Shown: positions 8,636 to 17,663, counted from the first letter of the stretch. The stretch is 64,000 bases of DNA from Naasia lichenicola (GCF_004801885.1 NZ_SSSM01000003.1:186001-250000), one strand, 5' to 3'. The notes: generated from the sequence alone by a model not told the origin. Translations and numbers: made by a program.

Positions 8636-9640
8636 CTAGCGGGCGTCCCGCTGGAGGATGAGCTCGTCGCGGACCCGCTCCATGATCTCGAGCACCTCGA
8701 TGGTCACCGACATGGGGTGCAGCGGCTCCTCGAGCTCACCTCGGAGGATCGCCTCTCCGGCGGCGCGGAACATCGGCACGTACCCGGCGCCCTCCTTCTC
8801 GAACTCGAGGTTCTCCACCGTGGGCGGGGTGGGTGGCGTGCCGTAGGCGACTCGGAGCGTGGCGGGCGAGAACAGCGGCTCGCCGAACGAGATGCTGCCG
8901 CCCGTGCCGCCCAACGACCCGGCCGGCGGGATCCAGAAGGTGATCGACGTGGTGAGCTGGGCCTGCGCCCCCGATGGGTATCCGAGGATCACCGACTCGT
9001 AGAGGTCCACGCCATCGGCCCGCATCACGCCGGACGCCCGGACGCTGTCCGGCGTTCCGAGGAAGAGATGGGCGAGGGCGATCGTGTAGACGCCCATGTC
9101 GAAGAGTGCGCCGCCGCCCAGCTCGGCCACCCAGAACCGCTGCGGCCCGTCGGCCGGCACCGGATAGCCGAGGCCCGCCTGGACGAATCTCGGCTCGCCG
9201 ATGGTGCCCGACTCGACCAGCTCGAGGGCCTTGCGCATGCTGGGCGTGTACTTCATCCACATGGCCTCCATGAGGAAGACGCCGTTCTCCCTCGCGAGCG
9301 CCTGGAGCTCACGAGCCTCGTCGGCGGTCATGGTGAGGGGCTTCTCGCAGAGCACGTGCTTGCCGGCCCGCAGCGCGCGCTGCGCGTACTCGAAGTGCTT
9401 GCCGTGCGGTATCCCGATGTAGAGGGCGTCGACGTCGTCATCGCCGAGAAGGGCGTCGAAGTCGCCGTACGCGCGCCCGATCCCCGTCTCAGCGGCGAAG
9501 GCGTCGGCGGTCTCCTGCTTGCGCGAGCAGACCGCGACGACCTCCGCGTTCTCGGTGAGCCGAAGGTCGCCCAGCGTGCGCCGGGCGATGCCGCCCGTCC
9601 CGACGATGGCCCAGCGGACGACGCTCTTCGTGGTGGTCAT
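8636..9640 (-). CDS. Gfo/Idh/MocA family oxidoreductase (DHDH/xylose-dehydrogenase subtype)
   Basis: 334 residues with the Rossmann motif AIVGTGGIARRTLGDL near the start, the YIGIPHGKH loop, the catalytic lysine in CEKPLTMTADEA and the subtype signature MEAMWMKYTPSM. The C-terminal domain carries GGGALFDMGVYTIAL. These residues match the dihydrodiol/D-xylose dehydrogenase branch of the family and the paralogue at 19620-20636. The start at 9640 follows AAGAGG. It is the last gene of the minus-strand deglycosidase operon, separated from the gene before it by a 136-base spacer that contains a large inverted repeat, so its expression may be attenuated. Probable role: NAD(P)-dependent oxidation or reduction of the keto-sugar released by deglycosylation. 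Confidence 0.88.
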   Translation of the reverse strand: MTTTKSVVRWAIVGTGGIARRTLGDLRLTENAEVVAVCSRKQETADAFAAETGIGRAYGDFDALLGDDDVDALYIGIPHGKHFEYAQRALRAGKHVLCEKPLTMTADEARELQALARENGVFLMEAMWMKYTPSMRKALELVESGTIGEPRFVQAGLGYPVPADGPQRFWVAELGGGALFDMGVYTIALAHLFLGTPDSVRASGVMRADGVDLYESVILGYPSGAQAQLTTSITFWIPPAGSLGGTGGSISFGEPLFSPATLRVAYGTPPTPPTVENLEFEKEGAGYVPMFRAAGEAILRGELEEPLHPMSVTIEVLEIMERVRDELILQRDAR

Positions 9641-9646
9641 AGAAAC

Positions 9647-9674
9647 CTCTTCACTGCGCGCTCTTCACTGCACG
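9647..9674. repeat. 14-base tandem duplication
   Basis: CTCTTCACTGCGCG (9647-9660) is followed immediately by CTCTTCACTGCACG (9661-9674), 13 of 14 bases identical. The first copy contains the ribosome-binding region of the gene starting at 9640. Confidence 0.8.
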
Positions 9675-9676
9675 CT

Positions 9677-9767
9677 CGTTGGTCGAGTAGGTCCGCCAGG
9701 ACCGTATCGAGGCCCTATCGGCTGCGAGGGCCTCCTTAGGGGCGCGAGGCGCCCTACTCGACCAACG
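9677..9767. repeat. Large nested inverted repeat in spacer (terminator or REP-like)
   Basis: CGTTGGTCGAGTAGG (9677-9691) pairs perfectly with CCTACTCGACCAACG (9753-9767). Inside it GAGGCCCT (9709-9716) pairs with AGGGCCTC (9727-9734). The structure lies between two genes of the same operon and would form a strong cruciform or RNA hairpin. There is no T-run, so it may act as an attenuator, an RNA-stability element or a dispersed repeat. Confidence 0.7.
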
Positions 9768-9776
9768 AAGTCGGGG

Positions 9777-10784
9777 TCAGCTCTTGGTCGAGAAGGCGGC
9801 GTCGAACGCCGCGGCCGACGGCTCGTAGGTCGACAGCTTGCGGACGAAGCCGAGTGCCTCGGGCGCTCCGACGAGGCGATCCATGCCGGCGTCCTCCCAC
9901 TCGACGGACAGCGGTCCGTCGTAGCCGATCGCGTTGAGCATCCGGAAGGCGTTCTCCCATGGCACGTCGCCGTGACCGGTCGAGATGAAGTCCCAGCCGC
10001 GACGCGGGTCCGCCCAGGGCAGGTGCGAGGACAGCCGCCCGTTGCGGCCGTTGCCGGTGCGACGCTTCGTGTCCTTGCAGTGCACGTGGTAGATCCGGTC
10101 CTTGAAGTCCCAGAGGAAGCCGACCGGGTCGATGTCCTGCCACACCATGTGCGAGGGGTCCCAGTTCAGCCCGAAGCTCGGGCGGTCGCCGATGGCCTCG
10201 AGCGTGCGGACGGTCGTCCAGTAGTCGTAGGCGATCTCGGACGGGTGCACCTCGTGCGCGAACCGGACGCCGACCTCCTCGAACACGTCGAGGATGGGGC
10301 TCCAGCGCTCGGCGAAGTCCTCGTAGCCCGCATCGACCATGGCCTCGGATGCCGGCGGAAACATCGCCACGTACTTCCAGATCGACGACCCGGTGAAGCC
10401 CGTGACCGTCGTCACGCCGAGGGCGGCGGCCATCCGGGCGGTGTTCTTGAGCTCCTCCGCGGCACGCTGACGCACACCTTCGGGATCGCCGTCGCCCCAG
10501 ACGCGGTCGGAGAGGATGTCGCGATGGCGCTGATCGATGGGATCGTCGCAGACGGCCTGGCCGGCCAGGTGGTTCGAGATCGTCCAGACCTGCAGGCCGT
10601 TGCGCTCGAGGATCTCCTTGCGCCCGGCCACGTACGCGGCGTCATCGTGCCGCGCGACATCGAGGTGGTCGCCCCAGCTCGCGATCTCGAGGCCGTCGTA
10701 GCCCCACTCGCCCGCGAGGCGCGCCACCTCCTCGAACGGCAGGTCGGCCCACTGGCCGGTGAACAGGGTGATCGGACGCGCCAT
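9777..10784 (-). CDS. Sugar phosphate isomerase/epimerase family TIM-barrel protein
   Basis: 335 residues beginning [15 protein letters not shown]; the start at 10784 is preceded by AAGGAGACCGCT. Features of the xylose-isomerase-like (AP endonuclease 2) barrel are visible: [42 protein letters not shown] and YHVHCKDTK, then LSVEWEDAG. These supply Glu, His, Asp and Glu residues typical of the metal site. Proteins of this type usually sit with Gfo/Idh/MocA dehydrogenases and interconvert or hydrate keto-sugars. The gene lies between two such dehydrogenases, with a 70-base gap upstream. The exact substrate cannot be told; a role after deglycosylation on the released 3-keto-hexose is the simplest reading. 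Confidence 0.82.
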   Translation of the reverse strand: MARPITLFTGQWADLPFEEVARLAGEWGYDGLEIASWGDHLDVARHDDAAYVAGRKEILERNGLQVWTISNHLAGQAVCDDPIDQRHRDILSDRVWGDGDPEGVRQRAAEELKNTARMAAALGVTTVTGFTGSSIWKYVAMFPPASEAMVDAGYEDFAERWSPILDVFEEVGVRFAHEVHPSEIAYDYWTTVRTLEAIGDRPSFGLNWDPSHMVWQDIDPVGFLWDFKDRIYHVHCKDTKRRTGNGRNGRLSSHLPWADPRRGWDFISTGHGDVPWENAFRMLNAIGYDGPLSVEWEDAGMDRLVGAPEALGFVRKLSTYEPSAAAFDAAFSTKS

Positions 10785-10854
10785 AGCGGTCTCCTTCTTC
10801 TTCTTCGAAGTCGTGTGTTTCCAGGTGTCGCTGGAAGGTGTTGCTGAACGAGAG

Positions 10855-12042
10855 CTAACTCCCGATCGGCACCGACGTCCAGGTGGAGCCGTTCTCCGAG
10901 CTCGTCTCGACCGCATCGAGCACGCGCTGCACCGTCAGCCCTTCGGCGAAGGTGGAGTGCGGATCGGTGCCGTCGACGATGCCCTCGACCAGGTCCTTCA
11001 CCTGGTGGGAGAAGCCGTGCTCCCAGCCGAGGATGTGGCCGGCCGGCCACCAGGCGGCGACGTAGGGGTGCTCGGGCTCGGTGACGAGGATGTTCGTGAA
11101 TCCCTGCAGCCCGGCCGGCGCGGTGCGGTCGTAGTACTGGATCGCATTGAGGTTCTCGAGGTCGAAGGCCAGCGCGCCGCGGTCGCCCGAGATCTCGATC
11201 GTGAGCGCATTCTTGCGACCGGTCGCGAAGCGGCTCGCCTCGAAGGAGGCGAGCGCTCCCCCATCGAGCCTGCCCGTGAAGATCGCGAGATCGTCGACCG
11301 TGACATCGCCGTAGCCTTCGCCGGCAGTGCCGCTCAGGCCGGAGCCCTCGCCCAGGAGCGGGCGCTGCTTCACGATGGTCTCCATCGTGCCGGTCACCGC
11401 CGTCACTCCGAGCCCGGTGACGAACTGGACCATGTCGATGATGTGGGCGCCGATGTCGCCGAGTGCACCCGATCCGGCGTGCTCCTTCTGCAGGCGCCAG
11501 GCCAGCGGCGTCTCGGGGTCCACCAGCCAGTCCTGCCGATAGGCGGCTCGCACCTGCTGCACGGTCCCGACCTTGCCCGCTGCGATGAGGTCGCGCAGGA
11601 AGGTGACGGCGGGCAGCCGCCGGTAGGTGAAGCCCACCATCGCTCGGATGCCGTCCGCCGCAGCGGCAGCGGCAGCGTCGACCATGGCCTCCGCCTCGGC
11701 GACGGTGTTGGCGAGCGGCTTCTCGACGAGGACGTGCTTGCCCGCCTTCAGCGCGGCGATCGCGATCTCGGCGTGCGAGTCGCCCGGCGTCACGATGTCG
11801 ACGATGTCGATGTCGTCGCGCGCGATCACCTCGCGCCAGTCCGTCGCCGACTCGGCCCAGCCCCACTTGGCGGCGGCCTCGGCGACGGCCGTCGCGTTGC
11901 GGCCCACGACCACGGCCATCTCGACGTCGGCGGGCAGGCCGAAGACCCGCGGCGCCGTGCGCCAGCCCTGAGAGTGGGATGCGCCCATGAAGCCGTAGCC
12001 GATCATCGCGACGCGCAGCGTGGAGCGGGGCGCGGTGGTCAT
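10855..12042 (-). CDS. Gfo/Idh/MocA family oxidoreductase
   Basis: 395 residues from [20 protein letters not shown]. The Rossmann glycines are in [15 protein letters not shown], the catalytic lysine in [14 protein letters not shown], and the substrate-domain motif is [19 protein letters not shown]. It is longer than the two dihydrodiol-dehydrogenase-type paralogues and closer to the inositol/scyllo-inositol dehydrogenase branch ([10 protein letters not shown] region). Its start overlaps the stop of the CarC-like gene at 12039 by four bases (ATGA), so it is translationally coupled to the deglycosidase. Likely job: oxidoreduction of the keto-sugar either before or after C-C cleavage. Confidence 0.88.
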   Translation of the reverse strand: MTTAPRSTLRVAMIGYGFMGASHSQGWRTAPRVFGLPADVEMAVVVGRNATAVAEAAAKWGWAESATDWREVIARDDIDIVDIVTPGDSHAEIAIAALKAGKHVLVEKPLANTVAEAEAMVDAAAAAAADGIRAMVGFTYRRLPAVTFLRDLIAAGKVGTVQQVRAAYRQDWLVDPETPLAWRLQKEHAGSGALGDIGAHIIDMVQFVTGLGVTAVTGTMETIVKQRPLLGEGSGLSGTAGEGYGDVTVDDLAIFTGRLDGGALASFEASRFATGRKNALTIEISGDRGALAFDLENLNAIQYYDRTAPAGLQGFTNILVTEPEHPYVAAWWPAGHILGWEHGFSHQVKDLVEGIVDGTDPHSTFAEGLTVQRVLDAVETSSENGSTWTSVPIGS

Positions 12043-12437
12043 GCGAGCACGACCTCGCGCTCCACCTGCACCCGGTTGCCGACGTAGCGCATCGGGGCGA
12101 TCTGCATGTAGAGCAGGCGCATCGTCAGCGTGACGTCGACGTCGATGGAGGCGCCCGCTTCGGGCACCGGGTCGATCGGGATGATGATCTGCGGCTTGTC
12201 GGCCACGAACCACAGCGTCTCGAACTGCTCGGGCAGCTCCGCGATCGTGTAGCTCCTGCCCTGGAGCTCGAATCGGAGCGACTCCTTGGGGATCTCGACA
12301 CCGTTGATCTTGGCCGACACGTCGTCGACGGCCGAGAGCCAGAGGCTCCGATACCAGGGCAGCTGGATCGAGACCGCGATGCCTTCCGGATGACGGTGCA
12401 CGTCGGTATCGGCGAAGAGGGAGTTGTGAGTTGCCAT
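12039..12437 (-). CDS. C-glycoside deglycosidase beta subunit (CarC-like)
   Basis: 132 residues, the typical size for the family. It contains [15 protein letters not shown] (about residues 22-36), KINGVEIP, a [16 protein letters not shown] stretch, a [16 protein letters not shown] strand and a basic C-terminal tail. These appear in the same order in the N-terminal half of the fusion protein at 22276-23748, which is its closest relative here. In CarBC/Dfg-type enzymes this subunit completes the active site of the TIM-barrel subunit. It follows the alpha-subunit gene (12463-13548) by 25 bases and overlaps the next dehydrogenase by four, so all three are one translational unit. Confidence 0.85.
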   Translation of the reverse strand: MATHNSLFADTDVHRHPEGIAVSIQLPWYRSLWLSAVDDVSAKINGVEIPKESLRFELQGRSYTIAELPEQFETLWFVADKPQIIIPIDPVPEAGASIDVDVTLTMRLLYMQIAPMRYVGNRVQVEREVVLA

Positions 12438-12462
12438 GTCGGTTACGTGTTCCTTGTCGAGA

Positions 12463-13548
12463 TCAGGCGCCGGCAGGCGCGGGCTGGGCTGACGGCTGCG
12501 CCTCGGCGACGGTGTCCTCGATGGCCTTGCGCATGAGGACGTGCTGCTTCCTGACGAGGTCGATCGGGTCGGACTCTCCGAGGTCGGAGAAGGCGTGGCC
12601 CTCCCACTCGCTGGAGAGATATCCCGTGTAGCCGCCCTTGACGAACTGCTGCACGATCAGGGGGATGTCCATCGCCGGCTCGTCGCCGGCCTCATTGATG
12701 TCGTAGAACTTGGCGTGCACGTGGAAGATCTGCGGCATGATGTCCATCCACTCCTCCGCGGGTACCAGACCGTGCATGTTGAAGGCGAGCCGGGTGAACG
12801 GTCCGAGCCGGGCCCAGTCGAACCCCTCCGAAGTGAGGAACTCCTCGAACTCCCCGTTGCGCACGTACATGGGCGTCGGCCGGTGCCAGATCTCGTCCAT
12901 GACCGGGAAGTACTCCTCGGGCATGCCCATCTGGCTGAGGGTGCGCAGCAGGGTCGGCGACAGGCTGTGCATCGTCGAGCTGAAGTCGGCGGTGAAGCCG
13001 AGGCGCTCCGACTGCAGCTCGTCGTACATCTCGCGCATCTGCAGCACCTGCGGGTCGTTCGGACCGGAGGGGGCGTGGATCTCGTAGCCGAGCTTCTGGT
13101 CGTACTTCTCGGCGAGCGGCAGGAGGCTGCGCAGCAGCTCCTTGCCGTGCGAGCGGATGACGACCTTCTTGAAGCCGAGCGTGTGCGCGGTCTTGAGCTG
13201 ACGGGCGAGGAAGTCGTGCTCCTCGTCGGGCGTCATGTCCCGCTCCTTGCGACGGCCCATGTCGAGGTTGGTGCCGATCGCGCTGGGCTCGAGACCGTAG
13301 CGGTCCATGCTGTCGCGCCAGAGCTTGACGAACTCGTCGTCGACGTCGGGATAGGTCCTCAGCATCTGGGCGATGTTGAACTCGACCCCGGTGCCCAGCC
13401 CCTCGTCGTGCACCGCCTTGATCAGCGTCTCGGGCGTGTACAGCCCGGCCGCGAACTCGGAGGTGAGGGAGTAGAGGGTGATGCCGAGCTTGATGCCGGT
13501 GCCGGCGATGCCGTCCGTCTCGTTCAGCTGAGTGGTCGTGTCTGTCAT
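12463..13548 (-). CDS. C-glycoside deglycosidase alpha subunit (CarB-like TIM barrel)
   Basis: 361 residues, cytoplasmic. A sugar-isomerase-type barrel starting LGITLYSLTSEFAAG at about residue 21. The candidate divalent-metal ligands are Glu156 (YEIHAP), Asp188 (TADFSS), His278 (FHVHAKFYD) and Glu314 (SSEWEGH). The NLDMGRRKERDMTPDEE block at about 94-110 is shared nearly verbatim with the fusion protein at 22276-23748. CarB-type enzymes take a 3-keto C-glycoside, form an enediolate at the metal and break the C-C bond to the aromatic aglycone. Start at 13548, with AAGG a few bases upstream. It pairs with the beta gene immediately downstream. The C-terminus ends in a low-complexity Pro/Ala tail. 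Confidence 0.85.
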   Translation of the reverse strand: MTDTTTQLNETDGIAGTGIKLGITLYSLTSEFAAGLYTPETLIKAVHDEGLGTGVEFNIAQMLRTYPDVDDEFVKLWRDSMDRYGLEPSAIGTNLDMGRRKERDMTPDEEHDFLARQLKTAHTLGFKKVVIRSHGKELLRSLLPLAEKYDQKLGYEIHAPSGPNDPQVLQMREMYDELQSERLGFTADFSSTMHSLSPTLLRTLSQMGMPEEYFPVMDEIWHRPTPMYVRNGEFEEFLTSEGFDWARLGPFTRLAFNMHGLVPAEEWMDIMPQIFHVHAKFYDINEAGDEPAMDIPLIVQQFVKGGYTGYLSSEWEGHAFSDLGESDPIDLVRKQHVLMRKAIEDTVAEAQPSAQPAPAGA

Positions 13549-13589
13549 GTCGTGTGCCTTCGGTGTCTTCTGGGAGATCGGTGGCGAGC

Positions 13590-14726
13590 TCAGGCGTGAG
13601 CCGTGGCGAGGTGGTTGTCGAGCGCGCGTCGCGCCTCGGCTGCGTCGGTGATCATCCGCGATCCGGCGTTCTCCGCGGCGGACCGCTGCACGGCCTGCTC
13701 GCCGCGGATGATGTCGAACGGGCTCTGCCAGTTGTTCCAGTGCCAGCCCTCGTACTCGGATGACACGGCGCCGCTGTACCCGTTCTCCACCAGGAGCGTG
13801 ATGAGGTCCCGGACCGGGACGGACGGCTCTTCGCCGTTCTCGTCGATGCCGAAGAACTTGCCGTGCACGTGACGCACCCACGGCATGATCTCCAGCCAGT
13901 CGTCCACCCGCGCCGGACCGAACAGGCCCGTGCCGTTGATGCCGAAGTCGATGCCGAGGTCGGGTCGGCCGTTCTGCGCGGCGAGCCCGATGAACGATCC
14001 GAAGCGCTGACCGTGCTCCTGCTGGTCGGCGGGCGGGCCCTGCTGGTAGTAGCCGTTCCACAGGTCGACGACCTTGCCGAGCAGCTCCTCCGAGGCGCCG
14101 CGGCGCCGGTAGGCCTCGATGAGCGAGGGCGCGAAGCCGACGGTGGTGGCTCCCCAGTCCATCGTGAAGCCGAGGAGGGGCGAGCCGACCTTCTCGTAGC
14201 GGTCACGCAGGGCGAGGATCCGCGGGTGGCTGGCGTACTGGTCGGCATGAACCTCGAGAGCCAGGGTCACCCCGTACTTCTCGGCGACGGGGACGAGCGC
14301 CTCCATCGAGTCGGGCGTGATCGAGATCTGCACGCGGGCGATCGGGAAGCCGAGCACCGATGCCGCCTCGATCTGGCGGGTCATGTACTCGATCAGCTCG
14401 TCCTGGTTCAGCAGGCGATCGCGGTGGATGCCGATGTCGGCGTTGACGGCGAGTGAGGTCCGCACCAGACCGAGCTCGTCGACGAGGTCGTTGAACTCCC
14501 CGGCGAAGGCGGGCTCGATCTTCGGGAAGCCGCGGAAGCTGGAGAAGCCGATGATCTCCAGCCCGGGACCGTAGCCCTCGGCGGCGACCTTGCGCATCAG
14601 TCCTTCGAGGTCGTACTCGCGGCCGTGGAAGGCCCGCGTGAAGCTGTACAGGGTCACGCCCTGGATCGGGGTCCCCAGCTTCGTGCCGGTGGCAGTGGTC
14701 GTGCTGGTGGTCGTTTCGGTGCTCAT
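13590..14726 (-). CDS. C-glycoside deglycosidase alpha subunit, second paralogue (CarB-like)
   Basis: 378 residues. Same barrel as the neighbour at 12463, but clearly a separate lineage: VTLYSFTRAFHGREYDLEG near the start, Glu158 (LALEVHAD), Asp190 (GFTMDWG), His288 (RHVHGKFFGID) and Glu324 (SSEYEGW) as candidate metal ligands. It carries an insertion around residues 225-275 (a GPPADQQEHGQRFGSF segment, then LGIDFGINGTGLFG) absent from the other alpha subunits. The start overlaps the stop of its beta partner (14723-15118) by four bases. Two different alpha/beta pairs in one operon suggest different aglycone attachment positions (C-6, C-8) or O- versus C-glycosides; this is inference. Confidence 0.83.
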   Translation of the reverse strand: MSTETTTSTTTATGTKLGTPIQGVTLYSFTRAFHGREYDLEGLMRKVAAEGYGPGLEIIGFSSFRGFPKIEPAFAGEFNDLVDELGLVRTSLAVNADIGIHRDRLLNQDELIEYMTRQIEAASVLGFPIARVQISITPDSMEALVPVAEKYGVTLALEVHADQYASHPRILALRDRYEKVGSPLLGFTMDWGATTVGFAPSLIEAYRRRGASEELLGKVVDLWNGYYQQGPPADQQEHGQRFGSFIGLAAQNGRPDLGIDFGINGTGLFGPARVDDWLEIMPWVRHVHGKFFGIDENGEEPSVPVRDLITLLVENGYSGAVSSEYEGWHWNNWQSPFDIIRGEQAVQRSAAENAGSRMITDAAEARRALDNHLATAHA

Positions 14727-15118
14727 GCGGAGACCGCCTTCATGGTCTTGCTGTCGTGCTCCTCGATGTGGAGCGTGCCGGCGTCGGTGATGATGTACGG
14801 GATGTAGAGAATGAGGTCGACATCGACCGTGTGCTCGGCCTGGTCGTCTCCGAGTTCCACATCGCCGGAGAGGATGGCCGAGTCGAGCGGGAACCACCAC
14901 TCGTCGGTGTTGTCGGAGAGTTCGGCGAAGGTGAACTCCTTGCCGTTCATCCCCCAGCGGAGCGTGTCCTCAGGGACGGCCTGGCCATCGATGGTGAGCT
15001 TCGCTCCGGAGATGCAGGATCCGGGCAGGGCCCGGTACCAGGGCAGACGCACCTCGACGGCCGTCCGGCCGCCCGAGGTGGTGAGCGTGCCCTGCTCGAT
15101 GATGCGGTCGGGGATCAT
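14723..15118 (-). CDS. C-glycoside deglycosidase beta subunit, second paralogue (CarC-like)
   Basis: 131 residues. The family core is EVRLPWYRALPGSC at about residues 22-35, followed by LTIDGQAVP, EFTFAELSDNTDEWWF and VDVDLILYIPYII. The start ATG at 15118 has GGAGA about 6 bases upstream. The stop overlaps the alpha gene start (ATGA), which fixes the pairing with 13590-14726. It is the first gene after the 96-base spacer that follows the GMC oxidoreductase, so it may have its own promoter. Confidence 0.83.
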   Translation of the reverse strand: MIPDRIIEQGTLTTSGGRTAVEVRLPWYRALPGSCISGAKLTIDGQAVPEDTLRWGMNGKEFTFAELSDNTDEWWFPLDSAILSGDVELGDDQAEHTVDVDLILYIPYIITDAGTLHIEEHDSKTMKAVSA

Positions 15119-15214
15119 TGATGTCTCCAGGTCCCGCTGTCGCCCTCGATGCGAGGCCCAGACAGCTTTGTCTTGATGTGAACAGCCTAATGTCTTTTTC
15201 CTACATAAGACAGG
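15119..15214 (-). promoter_or_regulatory. Candidate internal promoter/operator before deglycosidase genes
   Basis: A 96-base spacer, far more AT-rich than its flanks, between the GMC gene and the CarC-like gene. It contains the CTTATGT motif on the minus strand (plus-strand ACATAAG at 15203-15209) about 85-91 bases upstream of the ATG. Repeated GTCTT/AAGAC segments near 15170-15180 and 15191-15214 could form a hairpin. Confidence 0.4.
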
Positions 15215-16729
15215 TCATGCGGCGAGTCGCGCCGCGATCTCCCGCGCACCACGGACGGCGAGAGCCACCGAGGTCAGCGTCGGGTTGCAGGCGATCGGTG
15301 TCGGGATGACGCCGTTGCCGGCGAGGAACAGGCCGTCGACCGACCAGACCTCGCTGTCCGAGCTGCACACGCTGAGCCCGTCGTCCTCCGCGCCCATGCG
15401 CGTGCTGCCCTGATAGTGCAGCGATGAGCCATAGGGAAGCGTGAACGGACGGTCTCCGATCGGGTCGCCGGCCGCCACGCCCATCCGGACGATGAACTCG
15501 CGTGCCCGGTCCAGCACCACATGATCTTTCTCGGTGAGCGTGTAGTGCAGGGTCATCGATGGCATGCCGTAGTAATCGACGGCGCTGTCGTCGAAGGCGA
15601 CGCGGTCGTCCCACTGCAGATCCTTCGCGCAGAAGACTCCAAGTCCCACGATCGACCCGGGCACTACGGGATCGTCCTCGGCGATCGGGATGGGCGATGC
15701 GTCGAGCTGCATGACCTGCCCATGGAAGGGCATCTCGTCGGTGTACGGAACCCAGCTGACACCGGTCTGATCCGTCACGCTGCCGAACTCCGCGCCGACA
15801 TTGCGGGGCTCGACGTCTCGAAGGCGCGTCGCGTAGACGATCTGGGTCTGGTCGTTGAGCATCCTGCCGAGGGCAGCGGGCCGCACTCCCGACGCCCACA
15901 GGACCTGCGGGGTGCGCAGCGCGTCGGCCGCGACGACCACGAAGCGAGAGCGTACCTCGTGCCGCGTTCCCGACCGCCGATCCTCGACCTCGACGCCCAC
16001 GGCGCGACCGTCTTCAACGAGGACGCGGGTGACGAGGGACTCGTCGAAGAGCGAGAAGTTCCCGTTGGACCGGGTCACGTCGCCGAAGACGACGTCGGAC
16101 CCGGTCCAGACAAGACGACCATCCTCCCGACGGCGGACCGCCAGCGGCATCGGCTGAACCCGCTGCTCCGGCTCGCGGTCGGCGTCGAGAGCCGCCGCGA
16201 GATGCTCGCGCACGACATCGCCGAATCCATAGCCGTCGAACGCATCCGTGCGCACGCCGAGCAGTCGCTCGCCCTCAGAGAGCAGCTCATCGAGGTCGTC
16301 GAGGAAGTCGGGTCGCTCCGCGCCTCCCGGTCGTGGGCAGGCGGCAGTCCAGTGCGCGCCCATGCCGCCGACGTTGCTCGAGAACGCCGCGACGGGCATG
16401 CCGTCCTCGCCCTCGACCTTGTAGCCGGACTGGAGCAGGAACGTCCCCGCGCGGCCCCTGCGCTCCCCGGCTTTGACCGCGCCCGGGGATGTCAGGGTGG
16501 CGGAGCCTTCGCCTGGACCTTCCGAGCGCGACTGCGCCTGGGCTCGCTCGGCCGGATCGAGGATGTTCTTGACGTGCGAGCCGGGCGGGTCCGAGACGAT
16601 CGGACCCACCTCGAACATCGCTATCGTCGCGTTGGGAGCGGTCTCGCTGAGGATGCGCGCGTACGCCGCGCCCGTCGGTCCGCTGCCGACGATGACGACG
16701 TCGACCTGCGCGGGATACTCGCGGCTCAC
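15215..16729 (-). CDS. GMC-family FAD oxidoreductase, CarA / pyranose-oxidase-like, second paralogue
   Basis: 504 residues. FAD-binding VIVGSGPTGAAYARIL at about 12-27, NVGGMGAHWTAACPRPGG at 119-136 with the family His126, and catalytic His438 (LHYQGSTRMG) and Asn482 (IACNPTLTS). It starts with GTG at 16729, overlapping the stop of the TIM-barrel gene (GTGA); the very long reading frame running further upstream in this frame is antisense-like shadow of that gene. Gene order barrel - GMC - beta - alpha - alpha - beta in one operon ties it directly to the deglycosidases. It is the best candidate for the oxidase that makes the 3-keto-glycoside. Confidence 0.85.
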   Translation of the reverse strand: MSREYPAQVDVVIVGSGPTGAAYARILSETAPNATIAMFEVGPIVSDPPGSHVKNILDPAERAQAQSRSEGPGEGSATLTSPGAVKAGERRGRAGTFLLQSGYKVEGEDGMPVAAFSSNVGGMGAHWTAACPRPGGAERPDFLDDLDELLSEGERLLGVRTDAFDGYGFGDVVREHLAAALDADREPEQRVQPMPLAVRRREDGRLVWTGSDVVFGDVTRSNGNFSLFDESLVTRVLVEDGRAVGVEVEDRRSGTRHEVRSRFVVVAADALRTPQVLWASGVRPAALGRMLNDQTQIVYATRLRDVEPRNVGAEFGSVTDQTGVSWVPYTDEMPFHGQVMQLDASPIPIAEDDPVVPGSIVGLGVFCAKDLQWDDRVAFDDSAVDYYGMPSMTLHYTLTEKDHVVLDRAREFIVRMGVAAGDPIGDRPFTLPYGSSLHYQGSTRMGAEDDGLSVCSSDSEVWSVDGLFLAGNGVIPTPIACNPTLTSVALAVRGAREIAARLAA

Positions 16730-17520
16730 GCCGTGGCCGCCAGCTCGCGGATGAACTTCACCGACTCGCTCGACTCCTTGGTGGGGTAGTACTCGAGTCC
16801 GATCGGGCCGTCGTAGCCGGAGGCACGGAGGATGCTGAGGGTCGCCGGCCAGTCGATGTCCGCGGAGCCGGGCTCTCCACGGCCGGGCGCGTCGGCGATC
16901 TGGACGTAGCGGATGAGGTTGCCGGCGTTGGCCAGCTCTGCAGCGACATCCTCGCCCTCGACCGTCGAGTGGTAGATGTCGTAGAGGATCCCGAAGTTCG
17001 GGGAGTCGACGCCGCGCGCCACATAGACGCCCTCGCTCGTCCGATCGAGGAGTGAACCCGGGTGATCGACCCGCACGTTCACCGGCTCGAGGACGAGGGT
17101 GATGCCGGATCCGTCGATCTGCGCGATCGCCTTCTGATAGATCTCGATGAGCTTGTCCAGCTGCACCTGGCGCTTCCAGCCGCCGAAGCCGGTGCCGGAT
17201 CCGACGACCATGCGCGGGCAGCCGAGGCCCTGCGCGATGGCGACACCTTCGTCGAGGCGACGGTAGAACTCGGAGTGATCCCACGGCGGGATCATGAACT
17301 GGGTGCGGGGCTCGGCGAGCTGTGCCGTGAGCTGCAGCCCGGTCTCGGTGAGCGCCGCCTTGAGGGCGGGCAGGTCCTTCGGGGTGGCCGGAGCATCGAC
17401 TCCCATGGGACCCCACATCTCGACGGCGGTGAATCCCGCGGCCGCAGCGGCGCGAACCCGATCGTGGTAGTCCCCGGCCTCGGTGAAGAGCAGCTCGATG
17501 TTGGGCGCCAACTGGTACAT
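16726..17520 (-). CDS. TIM-barrel isomerase, hydroxypyruvate-isomerase-like
   Basis: 264 residues. MYQLAPNIELLFTEAGDYHD followed by VRAAAAAGFTAVEMWGP matches the N-terminus of hydroxypyruvate isomerase (Hyi/OtnI-type) proteins. LVLEPVNVRVDHPG, FGILYDIYHSTVEGED, RYVQIADAPGRGEPG and IGLEYYPTKES follow in family order and supply the two Glu, the Asp and the His/Gln that hold the metal. Start ATG 17520 has a strong GAGGAG six bases upstream, making this the first gene of the long minus-strand operon running to 8636. It diverges from the NodD-like regulator. Likely role: isomerisation of a small sugar acid or keto-sugar formed late in the pathway. Confidence 0.85.
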   Translation of the reverse strand: MYQLAPNIELLFTEAGDYHDRVRAAAAAGFTAVEMWGPMGVDAPATPKDLPALKAALTETGLQLTAQLAEPRTQFMIPPWDHSEFYRRLDEGVAIAQGLGCPRMVVGSGTGFGGWKRQVQLDKLIEIYQKAIAQIDGSGITLVLEPVNVRVDHPGSLLDRTSEGVYVARGVDSPNFGILYDIYHSTVEGEDVAAELANAGNLIRYVQIADAPGRGEPGSADIDWPATLSILRASGYDGPIGLEYYPTKESSESVKFIRELAATA

Positions 17521-17596
17521 GGTTCTCCTCGGTATCTCGCGCCGCATCGTCGCGACGAGCGCTCTCCGCCATGCTGGCACGTTTAGTCGGAATAGT

Positions 17597-17603
17597 ACAT
17601 AAG
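17597..17603. promoter_or_regulatory. CTTATGT (ACATAAG) motif in divergent regulator/operon gap
   Basis: Plus strand AGTACATAAGATCC; minus strand CTTATGT followed by ACTATTCC. It lies 77-83 bases upstream of the operon start (17520) and 82-88 upstream of the LysR start, where a LysR-type regulator would be expected to bind. One of four copies in the window. Confidence 0.35.
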
Positions 17604-17650
17604 ATCCTGGCGCGTCGACGTAAGCTGGAAGACCAAACGCGAACGATACG

Positions 17651-17663
17651 ATCGGAATCCGAT
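17651..17663. promoter_or_regulatory. ATCGG-AAT-CCGAT palindrome upstream of LysR gene
   Basis: A perfect 5-3-5 palindrome, 22 bases before the chosen GTG start. Its ATC...GAT ends resemble the half-sites of NodD boxes (ATC-N9-GAT), though the spacing here is seven bases. Candidate autoregulatory site. Confidence 0.35.
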
